The notes under the pieces: model-generated
What the model saw: the letters and a program-made list of their open reading frames with translations, nothing else
The model's database searches: none
Told to the model about the DNA's origin: nothing
Assembly: GCA_021521415.1 (NCBI GenBank)
Contig: JAIQDT010003800.1
Coordinates: 214,346 to 278,345 of the forward strand
DNA: 64,000 nt
Source of the DNA: Bidens hawaiensis
Lineage: Eukaryota; Streptophyta; Magnoliopsida; Asterales; Asteraceae
Direction: 5' to 3'
Part shown: positions 24,001 through 35,144 of the stretch, in pieces
Numbering within the stretch: the stretch's first letter is position 1
How the letters are laid out: each line of letters opens with the position of its first letter
Translations under genes and position numbers: made by a program

Positions 24001-26378
24001 CAAATTGATGCTCACATTTACTTTTAATTGGTGCTCATTGATTGATTTTGGTTCATCTATGTTCAGTTATGTTCGTTTATGTTCATGAACTGTTCGATTT
24101 AATTGTTAGTGAATGAGCATAAACCAACATGAGCACATTCATTTTCTTAACGAACAAGAAAAAAACTGTTTGTTTACATGTTCATGTTCGATTATTTGTT
24201 CGTTAAAGTTAAATGAACGAACATCAACATGCCCCGTTCGTGTTCCTTAGGCTTGTTTACCCTTTACAGGCCTGGCTAAATCAGCTAAAAGGGAAACAAG
24301 TCAAATGGGTCAAAAGTAACTCGTCATATATTTTAAACACAGAAAAACCTACTAATTATTTTAATCATAAGGTTACATTCTTATAAAAATAATTAACTAA
24401 TATAAGTTTGTAATCATATTTGACATCATAAAAAAATATAAACTTTTGACATAAAGTGTTCCAAGTCAACTCAACCTAACCCGACCCGTTCAAAGTTACC
24501 CGTTTTGTCTTACATGGTCAATAACTGAGTCCCAGTGCCCAAAATACCACAAAACAAAGCCATTCGTGATGGACATCTAAACACATCACCATGAACATAC
24601 TTCCAACCGACTTCTTTATCTTGTTCTTCATCCCCACTAGAAAATCTGAAAATAAAAAACCAACAAAACTGAAAAAACAAAAACAAATACAAGAGTTTCA
24701 AATAAACTTCTTTAAAAAGGTACCTTTTCAAATCATTCTTCAGGTGTCGCATAAACAGCAATATAAGCAGTCCCAACAAAAGCACAATAATCACCACACT
24801 ATTAATAAAAGAAAACCAATGAATTTGTCGTTGTGTCGGCAACAATGAAGCTTTTGAATACTTGTTCATCCTGTTATTATACTCGCTTGTAGTCAAATTC
24901 CAATTTATCGAATAAGTAAACGCTACATCAATTTCTGTTTTGTCAGTTATATCCACAGCTTGATTCGGGTCACTAAAAGCACGTATTTCAATAACTTGAT
25001 CACCATTGTATAAAGCATCAAATTGAACGTGTTTGAACAAATAATATGCGGGACTCGACCCGTCACCAGCCCAGTTATTATCTTCCATTTTCCCAATAAA
25101 TCCCCAAAGTGGAAGATAGTCATAATACATTTGGAAGTAATATTCAGCACTGATAGCGGTTTTGAATTTTGTTATTTCGTCTAGTTTAAGGTTCTTGTTA
25201 CATAGTAGTTGGTCAACTTTGTCCTCGCGGAAGTTTAAGTTGTATAAGGTGTTGGTCAGCCTATCTCCATTTAAAACTTCCCCTAGTGTTTCCTTCTTTG
25301 GGATCACTTTATCTGCAAAAGAATTAAAGAAAATATTGATTGAAGATGTTAATTAATTTTAATAATTAGGGGTGCTAAACGGGCTGACACAAAGACAGCT
25401 TGTTTAGCTAAACAGGTTCGACCTGAAACTGAACCGAATTCATTTATACTAAACTGAATACCATTGCATAATCACTTGATCTTCAAGATTGATAATTATT
25501 TTGTAGTAAAATGCAGAAACTTTATGATTGTGACAATGAGGGCAACTTAAGTAGTTTCAATCTTTAAAACAAATTATGGTCATTTGTTAATATGAGCCTA
25601 AATGCTGACCTGGATGGCAGAATGGCAAGTCGTAGTACTGATAAGTTTCACTGCAAGAAATACAATAAAAACAATTTTTAAGAAAAACTTGCATGGAATA
25701 ATCAATATATACCGAATACAATAATACTTGCAGAATCTTGGTATTCTAACAGATATCCGTAAATCATAACATCGGAACCCAAAAGACGAAAATAAAAAAA
25801 ATGAGCATGACATTCCAAATAGTTCACTTTTGATTTTGAAAAATTCAAGACTAGTGTTTTATAATATCAAAATCCATAACATTTCTAGTCTATCACTCTA
25901 TTGGTCTATTACTCTTCATATATTTAAATGCAATAATCAAATTCTACAAAAATACCACAAATCTTGACAATTAAAGTCTTAAAGCAACTAACTTGACCTT
26001 CAAAAGTCAAAATAAAGACCACCCACATCATGATCAACCAAATTCCCATATGGATATTCTTATATTCCAAAAATCTTGACCCAAAAACAAAAACCCACAT
26101 CATATATCTACACAATGTATCAAATTAATAAAATTATCTTTCAAAATAAGCAAAATTACACTAAAAGTAATGATTTTTCTTCTAATTAAAACACATAATA
26201 ATAATAATAATAATAACCTGGGATTGTTCAAGGGACCCACAATGTTGGCAAACAAAGGTACATTATCACCTACACTGTACCGATGATCAAATGATGAAGC
26301 TGTAATTTGGGGGAAAATTAAGTTTAGGGTTATTAATAGCAGTATAAAGAAACTAACTAGGGTTGATGATTGGCCCAT
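21031..26378 (-). CDS. Transmembrane 9 superfamily (nonaspanin/EMP70) protein, seven exons
   Basis: The minus-strand exons are 26218-26378, 25610-25650, 24724-25312, 24514-24645, 22883-23039, 21828-22312 and 21031-21247, all GT-AG. They join in frame to 1782 nt (593 aa), a normal TM9SF length. Residues 1-27 form a signal peptide. The lumenal EMP70 domain follows (HRYSVGDNVPLFANIVGPLNNP, YYDLPFC, FTYSINW). Then come the first membrane segment (about 238-258), the cytosolic VHGDVFRCP stretch and eight more membrane segments, with landmarks TGPIAGYNAT, GTIVVIVLAYT, YIQLAVEDHQWWWRS and FFCYNFLFCY. The C terminus VKSE fits the KXD/E motif that binds COPI coat and keeps the family in the Golgi. TM9SF proteins are thought to aid sorting of membrane proteins; the exact cargo is unknown. 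Intron 4 holds a full-length SINE. The usual name would be TMN/TM9SF; the member number is not assigned. Confidence 0.92.
23342..24262. mobile_element. GTTCGTT-rich repeat split by a SINE, copy 2, in TM9SF intron 4
   Basis: It starts ACCTGTAAACAAACC and ends near GTTTACCCTTTACAGG, with dense GTTCATTT/GAACAT words between. The SINE at 23390-23716 interrupts it. It is related to 12029-12660. Confidence 0.4.
23390..23716 (-). mobile_element. Full-length SINE with a 16-bp target duplication
   Basis: TTGTAAATGGTGCAAA occurs on both sides (23374-23389 and 23717-23732), which fixes the element at 327 bp. On the minus strand it ends ...GGGATATACTGAGTACGATGAT, with a short GAT tail. Its 3' half is nearly the same as the truncated copy at 12447-12584. 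The 5' part contains GTGGCTTTGATAGCC, but clear A/B boxes were not found. The duplication is perfect, so insertion was fairly recent. Confidence 0.85.
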
Positions 26379-26399
26379 AATAGATTATATGATGAATAA

Positions 26400-26579
26400 T
26401 TTGGAGGGAAATTAATAAAATTGAAATGGGTTTCAAGGAAATTTGATGGGTTTGTGAAGAAATTGGAGGAAAGTGTAACTGTGATCTACATGATATTGAA
26501 GTGGTCAACTAAGTTGTTCAAGTTCTGTTGATGAGAGTCAACGGATAATTAGAAGGTTAACTTATACTTTTTTTTTTTT
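26400..26579 (-). promoter_or_regulatory. Upstream region of the TM9SF gene
   Basis: This 5' flank of the TM9SF start has no clear TATA box or other motif that decides the start. It is bounded by a GAGCTC-rich repeat from 26580. Confidence 0.3.
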
Positions 26580-27065
26580 GGCGTAAATGAGCGAGCTTGG
26601 ATCATTTCCGAGCTCTTTTTCTAAAATTCAATTTTGGCTTGTGAGTTTGTTTTTTTTTTTTTTTTTAATGTTTGAATTTAGCTTAGTTTGACTGGTTTGT
26701 TATATATTTAATTAAACCATATGCATTTTTAAGTATGTAATATGATGAGTCAAATCTTAAACGAGCTAAGCTCGGTCTGAGCTCGAATGTAGTGCCTTAA
26801 ACGAGCCAAAGTTTGGCTTTAGCTTGGGTGTGCAGTGTGAAATTATACATAGAAGCACAAAGGAGTTAAAATCTAAAAAAACACAAGGTTTGTTAATGCT
26901 CGATGAGCCTAAACGATTTTTCCATGCAAGGCTTGAGCTCGGGCTTGATAATTAATCGGATTTTAAGTAAGGCTCTTGCTCGATAAGGCTCGATTCGTTT
27001 CAAGCTTTCTATTAATCCATTCTCAATAGCTCGCGGGTGAATCGGTTCATTTACAGCTCTATATT
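26580..27065. mobile_element. GAGCTC-rich MITE, copy 4
   Basis: It runs from GCGTAAATGAGCGAGCTTGG to TTCATTTACAGCTCTATA. Both ends echo the GTAAATGAGC/TAGAGCTGTAAATG pattern. It lies upstream of the TM9SF promoter. Confidence 0.45.
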
Positions 27066-27782
27066 GGCATTTGGTTACAATTTTTTAATTCATGTTCACC
27101 AAAAGGTACAATTCAACATTGCAAACAACACTGAAAAAACCTCCATTTGTGTGTAATATTACATATAGTCTTTCACGGAGCTTATCTAAGGTTATTACAT
27201 GAGATAACTCAGTTTGAAAAGATGTAAAGGGTATATAATCTATAGTAGCATGTATGTAGAGATAGCAGGAGAGGAAATGAGGGGAAGAAGAAGTTCGTTC
27301 TTTAATAGACGAAACGTTAGTGTTGAAGCATCGGTTGTTAGCAATTCACTTTTATAGAGTTTTGTTTTTAAGTTGTCAACAACTTGCTTGTGTGAAGAAA
27401 GACTTCTAAAAAAAATACACGTATCGTAACGAAACGTGCCATGTCGTGTTAAATGGGGCGTGTTCTGGATCCATCAATGCGTAGCAAGAAATGCAAACAA
27501 AAATTCTAATCAATAAAGCACCCAACAGAATAAACATAAAGTCATAAAATCACTATTATTAGAACACGAGTTTTGCTTCTCAATCTTTCCTAGGCATTCA
27601 CAACTTAAACATCAATCCATAAACTAAGGCAAAACAAAAACAATTTCTATGTCTAAAGAGTCGATTTCAATGGTCCATACTCAAGCTTGTTTCCCGCCTC
27701 GACTTCTATCTTTCATACGATTTTCCTACAAAAAATTCAAGAAATATTTATCATGACAAAAAAGAAACAAACTATCTATATT

Positions 27783-28853
27783 CAAAGCCGAATATTGTTA
27801 CAAACCCGTTGCTTGAGCATACACATTCGCCGACGTTGCCTCGCTTTAGTAGCCATAGAAGTAGCGACTCCTGTGGTCTGGTTGGTTTCACTACTAGACA
27901 TCCCTAAAGGCACCATGACTGGCACACTAGTTATAGTTGACCAATGACTTATATCTTACGATTTTCCTACACGCAATTCAAGAAATATTTATCATGACAA
28001 AAAAAAAAAGAAACAAGCTATCTATATTCGAAGCCGAGAATTGTTACAAACCCGTAGTTTAAGCATACGCATTCGCCGGCGTCGCCTCGCATTAGTAGAC
28101 ATCAAATTAGCTAGTCCTGTGGTATGGTTGGTTCCACTACAAGACATCCACAAAGGCGCCATGACTGGCATGCTAGTGATTGTTGACCAATGAGAGCCCA
28201 AAGAAGCACCTAAAAGTAAAAAAAGTATTCATTATATACACAATCTTTTCATTTTATTAACTTAACTTTTACGTAAATATGTTTACTTTATATTGAAATT
28301 TAAAATATAGATAGATTTATCATATACATATACCTATCACATGTGAGAAAACACTCTTATTTGTATCATGTACCACGCCGTTTTGGTGTTGAACCACTTG
28401 TTGGGGGTACAACACTTGTGGGGTCTGGACTAAATCCAAACCAATCAAAAACTCTTTGAACGTCATCTCACCAAATTTACATTGTTGTGAGAAACTTTGA
28501 TTTGGAAAGCTAGTCACATTTTGTGGTTCTTGAACTTGTCTTTGTGTTTGGTGCGGTTGGATACCCTGAAAAATGTCATTCAAAGTTTCTAGAGAGTTAT
28601 CGAGTTGTAAGCTTGTGTCTACATTTCCTAAGTGTTGAAGTTGGTTATCGCCAACTTGTCTTTGTGTTTGGTATGGTTGGATATCCTGCAAAATGTCGTT
28701 TAAAGTTTTAAGAGAGCTATCGAGTTGTATATTTATGTCTGCATTTCCTAGGTCTTGAACTTGGTTATCTCACGCGTCAACATAAGCCAAATACTCCTCA
28801 ATGGTGATTGACCTCAAGTCTTCGAGTGTGAGTTGTGAAGCTCTTTTCCACAT
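27783..28853 (-). pseudogene. Decayed group-A bZIP (ABI5/AREB/ABF-like) gene with internal duplications
   Basis: On the minus strand a frame starts at 28853 (MWKRASQLTLEDLRSITIEE) and hits a TGA at 28770-28772. It then continues as two 40-residue repeats (each with SLxTLNDIxQxIQPxQTQRQV), followed by FGEMTFKEFLIG. A GT-AG intron (28210-28333) joins in frame to ASLGSHWSTITS and a basic stretch (RRRRRMRMLK, then CNNSRLR, stop at 28022). Order and wording fit the conserved boxes of ABI5/AREB factors: a TLEDL/MDEFL-like box, KTVEEVWxDIQ, GEMTLEEFL and a basic region. The invariant Asn of the basic region and the leucine zipper are gone. A second, partial copy of the last exon lies at about 27783-27950, also ending early. 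These factors bind ABRE sites in abscisic acid signalling. This copy should not bind DNA. The bZIP identity is inference. Confidence 0.5.
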
Positions 28854-28919
28854 TTTCTTTTTATGGGTAACTCGTAATTGAACTTTCTTCAAAACCTGAC
28901 AATTACATGTCACTTTAGA

Positions 28920-30160
28920 GCTAGAAACGAGTTTATTAAGCTATTGAAACAAGCCAAAATGGTTGCATAAAACACAAAACACAAACCAAACACCCGAGTA
29001 ATTAGCGAATGAGGGAAATTCGACGTTAACTTTTGTTTTTTTGTACATCTATAAAAATTATAAATAATGGCAACTTTTACAAAAGGATGTCATTTATAAA
29101 CTTTTAATTAAAATATCATATAATTATCCAATTGAAACGTAAAATATTATATATACCCCTTGAAACTATATAATTTATTATATTCACTTGTTTCATAAAA
29201 ATTAATTGAGAGTATTACTGTTCACTCATGCTTCCAAAACTTTAAAATTTCATACTTGTCACAACACAACATTCAATTCTATACATAAATATCAACCACG
29301 TTCAATTGGTGCATTTGTTCCCTTGAATATTCAATTTGGTTCAATAAACAAAACAATCATTAGGTCTGTTAGATAAAAAAACACTTGATAACTGGATGTT
29401 GAATAACACTTTGTCTTTAAAAATAATGATGGTTCAAATTTCGTGATGATTAAAAACTATGTACACATAATTTAAAAGTAGAGCTAGATAATCTGTAATT
29501 TTTCGTTATAAAAAAATATAGTTATAGGAAAAATCAATTTATTGTGATTGAAGTCATTAAACAAATGAATCAAATTCGTACTTTTTGAAAAAAATAATAA
29601 TAAAAATTAATCAAATTCAAAGTATCCTAAAATAGCGTAATAATGAAAAAAAAAAAATATAGCCTCCAATAACAATATTGAAAGAATTTTAATTTAATTA
29701 TTAATGAAAAAAAACCCAACCATGGAACCAATAAAGTAACAAATGTAGAGGTGCAATCGAAACACATCAATTTAGCATAAATTCTAGTTTCCAACTAAAG
29801 ACAATGGAACCTTTTACACTAGCATATGGAAAGTAACAATGCAATTCAATTACATATGCGGCTCAAAAAAAAAACTTCAAATGTTAACACATGCGATTCG
29901 ATACAAGGAAACTGCGATTCAATAAGAATATTCTATATTGGTGCAATTGAAGTAACAGGAGGAACGAAATCGATATTTTTTACCTTGATCGAAGGGTGTT
30001 ACGGAAGCAAGTCAGAGCAAAATCAGTAAGACCCGTTTCAGTTTAGAAACAAAATCCCAAAATTATGTAAATGATGTTGAAAGCTAATAAATACAAAGGT
30101 TAATATGTAATACTTTTAAAGGGGTATAAAATCGTTATAAAATTAATATGTGATATTTTA
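28920..30160. other. AT-rich intergenic DNA, nothing recognised
   Basis: No supported gene, RNA gene or transposon end was found. A short frame at 29826-30029 has no recognisable features. Confidence 0.5.
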
Positions 30161-30867
30161 TTACATTGAGTTTTAAGGATAAAGTTAAAATGAAAAGGGA
30201 GACGAATGAGAAGTGTGAGAAGGATTTGTGTAAAAAAAATCCCTCAAATAATTTTCAAAACAAATAATAAAAAAAAATCATACTCAAAATATAAATAAAA
30301 AACGAAAAAACTAAAATAAAAAAAAATAAATTGACAAAAAGACAAAATGCCGAGAAAAAAGACAAAATAATGAAAATAAAAAAAACACAATTATGTAAGG
30401 CCCCGTTACCGGTGCCTCACATTTGGACGTTGGATTTACTCATCAACATGGTTCTATTTATCAGAGTTAATAAAAACATACGCGGAATATAAAAATTTCA
30501 TAAACGTTGCATAATAAACTCATAACATGTCTTAAAACATTCACTTTGTCTTTCCAAAATCAAAACATAACTTATAAAACATAGCAGGTCTTCAGATTCC
30601 AGGCTTTTATTCTTCTGCCATGTGTCCCGCTCACGCCAGCTGTCGCATCCTACTCACCTGCGTGCATACTAAAAGTCAGCTACGCTGAGTGAGTTCTAGT
30701 TAATCATTCATCATACAATACATAATAATTATTTCATAATAATTATTATGAAATAATTATAAAGTACCTTCAATCATGCATCCGAAGATACATAATAATT
30801 ATTTCACTAATTTACCTTCATTTCATACCTTCATACATACGTACATACTTTATATTTACTATCCATT

Positions 30868-31105
30868 CTATCTCAGATATTATTAGGGTCTGATCCCTTT
30901 CTTTTCTATCTCAGATATTATTAGGGGCTGGTCCCTCTTTCCTTTGTCTATCTCAGATATTATTAGGGTCTGATCCCTTTTTTGTCTATCTCAGATATTA
31001 TTAGCGTCTGATCCCTTTCTACTTCTCTATCTTAGATATTATTAGGGTCTGATCCTTTTCTTCTCTATCTCAGATATTATTAGAGTCTGATTCCTTTCTT
31101 CTTCA
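30868..31105 (-). repeat. Minisatellite in solo LTR 1 (about 35-40 bp, six units)
   Basis: Six copies of a unit containing CTATCTCAGATATTATTAGG then GTCTGATCCC, with short variable spacers. The opposite-strand version occurs five times in solo LTR 2. Confidence 0.85.
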
Positions 31106-31325
31106 TCTTCGTACATACTGACTCTTCATGCCCATAACATACATATACTTTCTTTAATTATTATTACATACTCATGTGTTGTATATATATATACATATCA
31201 TACACATCACTTTTCATATTCATACCTCCCTTGACAATACGTGCAATATCCGAAGATCGTTCACGTACCGACAAGTTTTCGTTCACATACATAACATAAT
31301 ATCTATCACATAAATCATACATGAC

Positions 31326-31353
31326 ATACACTTACCATTTAAGGTAAGTGTAT
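31326..31353. other. Conserved 11-bp-stem hairpin in solo LTR 1
   Basis: ATACACTTACC pairs perfectly with GGTAAGTGTAT across the loop ATTTAA. Solo LTR 2 has the identical stem with a different loop. Confidence 0.85.
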
Positions 31354-31552
31354 TAACTGTCATATCGAGTATGCACACAGCCCCGAAAACATAACAAGGA
31401 AATGGGGCTAGAAACTCACCTGAATGCGGTCACGTTCACCGTTTATGGTTATCCCTTTCTTGAGCTGTGCACGACTAACTGTATAACAATTACACGTATC
31501 AATTTAACTATCACTTCCCATATCGTGTTTCTAGTTTAATCATTGCCCTCAA

Positions 31553-31655
31553 CGAACGGGGGTCCGGGGGCAGCGCCCCTGGCAGCGGTGTTCTAGGGGC
31601 GACAGCCCCTAGCGGGGTCCAAGGGGCAGAGCCCCTGGCTGGGGTTAAGCTGCAA
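31553..31655. repeat. Three tandem GC-rich hairpins in solo LTR 1
   Basis: GGGGGCAGCGCCCC, CTAGGGGCGACAGCCCCTAG and AAGGGGCAGAGCCCCTGG follow one another. Each is a short perfect or near-perfect palindrome in otherwise AT-rich DNA. The same trio is present in solo LTR 2. Confidence 0.85.
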
Positions 31656-31854
31656 GGTCAGCTTGGAAAAATTTTATTTTCATTAACTACCTTGACACAT
31701 TTTCCATTAACATTTTAAATCATTTTCTAAGTTGGACTTGTTGCTTAGATGGGTTATGAGCTTAAAGTTTGTGGATCTAGTTAGGCCAGCCCAACTGTTC
31801 ATTAGAGCACCTAGGCCCAATCATCATTCAGGCCCAACATGAACGGGCTCAGCC

Positions 31855-32070
31855 GAGAACTCTTAGCAGAGAACATATGTTGACCGAAAACCCATGTTTG
31901 ACCGAAATCCTTTTTGACCGAAAACCCATGTGTTTGACCGAGAACATGGGGTTACCGAGAACACATATTTTTGACCGAGAACACATGGTCACCGAGAACT
32001 CTCGTTGACCGCGAACTCTCGTGTTGACTGCCTGTTGACCGAAAACCCTTAGATTTAGCCGAGAACCCCC
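31855..32070 (-). repeat. TTCTCGGTCAA-type repeat array in solo LTR 1
   Basis: About a dozen irregular copies of (on the plus strand) TTGACCGAGAACACATG and close variants. The same place in solo LTR 2 is filled by a different motif. Confidence 0.75.
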
Positions 32071-33231
32071 AGTTCAGCTAATCTTCCTATCTTACGTGTC
32101 CACCTTGCCCATTAACTTGTTCTATGGTTCAAATCATGAACCTTTAACCCCTTATTAACATTATTCATAACCGGTTTATACTCATTACTACCACGGCTTC
32201 AAGATCTATCCCGTTTTAGGCATAAAGCTTAGACCTTTATAACTTTAAAACGTTCTATGCTAGATCTAGGGTTCATCTACGAGCCGCATATTGCCATAGG
32301 TCCATCAAGTTCATTTTAATCATAAAGTTTGTATTTTTATGAAACATTTAGGTCCAATCTACTCTAGGGTCAAGTTTCGTGGTAAATCGTTGATAAAAAT
32401 GAAATCTTTAAACGTAAGGAACATACCTTTAGACGTTAATAAGGTCACGACTAGCTTGATACACGATCTTGGACTTGTTAGCTCACTTGTATGATCGAAG
32501 ATCTATGATTGTGATGATCGGTTTATGGTTTGAATAAAGAGGCGACAGCTAAGAAAGGTATATATAGCTTAAGTGTGTGTTTTAAGGTGTAGAGAGAGAA
32601 TAAGATGGATAAGATGGATGAAAATGGAAATATTTAGGGTTTAAGTGGTATTTATACTCCCTTAAACCCATGGACTTAAGGCCCATCTTTCCTTTTTAGT
32701 CAATGCTTAATTCTCTTTAATTAGCCTACTTATCTTCCCTTTTATACCATTTTACTATTTATTTATTAACTCAAGTAACTTTTCCGTTATAACGAGTCAA
32801 TATACTATATTATTTATTATACAAAATTTTGGGATGTTACAAATAATAAATAAAAAATGACATAACAGATCGCAAAAAAAAACACAATGTCGAACAAAAT
32901 ATAATACAATGTTGAGTAATATAACACAATATAGGGAAAAGACACAATTACTTACGAAAATAAAAACAAAGCACAATGATATATACAAAGACACAATGAT
33001 CTTTTTTCTCAATATTTGGGTAACATTTTTGTATTTTCTATCGTTTTTATTAAATTTTGAGCTATGAGTTTTTTAATTAATTATTTTTTTGAGGGTTTTT
33101 TGTTGCTACAAAATTTTCTCATCATTCTCTTTTTTGTCTCTCTTTGTAAAATAACCTGACCTAAGCTTTAACGATAGTTTGAAAGTTTGTAGAGGTATAC
33201 ACGAAATTTGTCCTTTACAAAATTAGGGGTG

Positions 33232-33254
33232 TTTCTTCTTCTTCTTCTTCTTCT
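33232..33254 (+). repeat. (TTC)n microsatellite
   Basis: About seven TTC units. Confidence 0.85.
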
Positions 33255-33654
33255 GAATGGCAAACTAATCTACTCTTAAAATTACATACTCTGTCCACTA
33301 TAAGACTTGAACCCTTAAAGCCTTACTATTTGGGAGTGACTCCACTTTATCTAATAAATTGATAATGTCGAGCTACAATCCCTTTGGTTAATATAAGAGT
33401 AGATAACTGAGTCTTATATAGAGATGTGATCCTATACAAAAAAATTAACCTACTAAGCATACAAATAACTAGAGTGATTACAGTTTTAAACTAAAATAAT
33501 TATGCTATAAAAAATAAAATAGTGTAATAATAATTACTCTACTTCAGAAATTATAGAGTAATAAAAATAATTAAACTAATTATTTATACATTTTTAATAA
33601 TAAAAATTATTTGTATTTAATCCAAACACTTAAAATATATCTATATCAAGAATA

Positions 33655-34845
33655 AAATATAATCAAAATATGGGTCAAGTTATTCTACAAAGGGTAATAA
33701 AAATGAGAAGGGTGAGAAGCCATAATAATTGACATGTGTCAAGTGGGAACCAAAGAAAAAAGGGTATAAAGGTAATTGTACATATTTTCTCTCTCCACAT
33801 GCAAGGCATATGTTAATACCCCCATCATTTTAGAACGTTTATAACTTTTTCGTATGATATTTTTTTTTAAAAAAAAAATCCATCATAATAACAAGCTTTA
33901 TCTTTAATATGAGTATGATTGTTGTTATATAAAGTTTAAAACAAAAATCACGTCATTGTGTCTTTTCGCACACCATTGTGTATTTTTGCTTATCATTGTG
34001 TCTTTTTTCGTCATTGTGTCATTTTTCTTCATTGTGTCTTTTCGCACATCATTGTGTCTTTTCGCACACCATTGTGTCTTTTTTCGCCACTGTGTCTTTT
34101 CGCACACCACTGTGTCTTTTCGCTTATCATTGTGTCTTTTTTCGTCATTGTGTTTTTTTGTTATTGTGTATTTCAACTCATCATTATGTTTTTTAAATAC
34201 TAATAACACCATTGTGTAATAATAATATGTAAAAATAATGATAAAATAATAACAAATTATCTAATACATAAAACACAATGATTAATACATGTTACACAAT
34301 AACTTGAAACGTAAAACACAATGGTGAATACGTATAACACAATGACCTAAAACGTAAGACACAATGGTGAATACGTATAACACAATGGCCTAAAACGTAA
34401 GACACAATGGTGAATATATATAACACAATGACTTAAAACGTAAAACACAATGGAAACAACATATTACACAATGACACAATAAACAACAAAAAAACACAAT
34501 TAAAAAACCCATTAATTTTTATTTTTATATAACAATATGATACTCATATTAAAGATAAAAAACGCTTATTAATATGGTGATTTTTTTAAAAAAAAATAAT
34601 GTCGTATGAAAAAGTTATGGACATTTTAAAATGATGGGGGAATTGGCATGTGCCTTGCATGTGGAGAGAGAAAGTCAACAAATGTGAGTTATTACCTTCA
34701 TGCCCTTTCCATCAATTTTTATTTATTAAATTAATCTTAGTCATTCAAATATATGATCAATTGACTGGATTCATTCTCACACTTCTCATTTTTATTGTCC
34801 TTTGTATTTTAACTTTACCCATCAAAATATATCCTTTGGCAAGGA
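33655..34845. mobile_element. Foldback element B with mirror-image minisatellites
   Basis: The arms at about 33655-33950 and 34505-34845 are inverted copies, for example CCACATGCAAGGCATATG against CATGTGCCTTGCATGTGG, and GAGAAGGGTGAGAA against TTCTCACACTTCTC. The centre is an array of CATTGTGT units (about 33950-34215), then ACACAATG units (about 34270-34500). The whole element can therefore fold into one long hairpin. Frames seen across it are by-products of the repeats. No transposase is present. Confidence 0.7.
33950..34500. repeat. Opposed CATTGTGT / ACACAATG arrays
   Basis: The left array has about 14 units, mostly ATTGTGTCTTTTCGCACACC or TTTTTTCGTC variants. The right array has about 10 units of ACACAATGGTGAATACGTAT or ACACAATGACCTAAAACGTA. 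Confidence 0.85.
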
Positions 34846-34911
34846 ACAATCAGTTATAATTAAAACATCAATAAATGCAACATGTTAAATATATATATAT
34901 ATATATATATA

Positions 34912-35112
34912 TAGGGTGAGGTTAAAATAAGAAGTGAAGTGTGTCTAAGAAATGTAGAAAGTAATCTGAAGCGTTAGATATGTTGATCTAATGGTGGATA
35001 TGGAAAGTGTGTTTATTATGCGGTGTGTTTTATTAGATCTAATGATGAAAACATACTTTCTACACTTTTTAGGAAAAATTTACTTCTTATTATAACATTG
35101 TCTCTCTCTCTA
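34912..35112. mobile_element. MITE D, (TA)n-flanked
   Basis: It begins AGGGTGAGGTTAAAATAAGAAG and, on the other strand, AGAGACAATGTTATAATAAG from the right. Both then run into TGTAGAAAGTA. It is flanked by (TA)n on both sides. Confidence 0.55.
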
Positions 35113-35144
35113 TACATACATATATATATACATATATATATATA

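Larger units (their letters stand above)
30394..32841 (-). mobile_element. Solo LTR 1 (gypsy-type), minus orientation
   Basis: Read on the minus strand it starts TGTAACATCCCAAAATTT and ends GGGGCCTTACA, so it has TG...CA ends. Flanking pentamers are AATTA and AATAA, a duplication with one change. It is 2448 bp with no coding frame and is clearly related to 51931-54303. Shared parts include GC-rich hairpins, a 32-bp minisatellite, a conserved 28-base hairpin and a TATA region. No primer site or second LTR is attached, which fits loss by recombination between LTRs. Confidence 0.75.
30165..33170. mobile_element. Foldback element A, split by a solo LTR
   Basis: The left arm (about 30165-30393, with AATGAGAAGTGTGAGAAGG and CCCTCAAATAATTTT) and the right arm (about 32842-33170, with TTATTTTTTTGAGGG and TTCTCATCATTCTC) are inverted copies. 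Both carry ACACAATG-type words. The solo LTR at 30394-32841 sits in the middle. It belongs to the same family as the element at 33655-34845. Non-coding. Confidence 0.5.

Noticed and set aside
30868..31105. Regular repeat with short spacers, reminiscent of a CRISPR array
   Set aside because: Spacers are only a few bases, are not unique, and the DNA is a plant LTR; it is a minisatellite.
33925..34219. Overlapping frames on both strands with repetitive His/Phe/Cys or Lys/Asn/Asp content
   Set aside because: They are translations of the CATTGTGT array.
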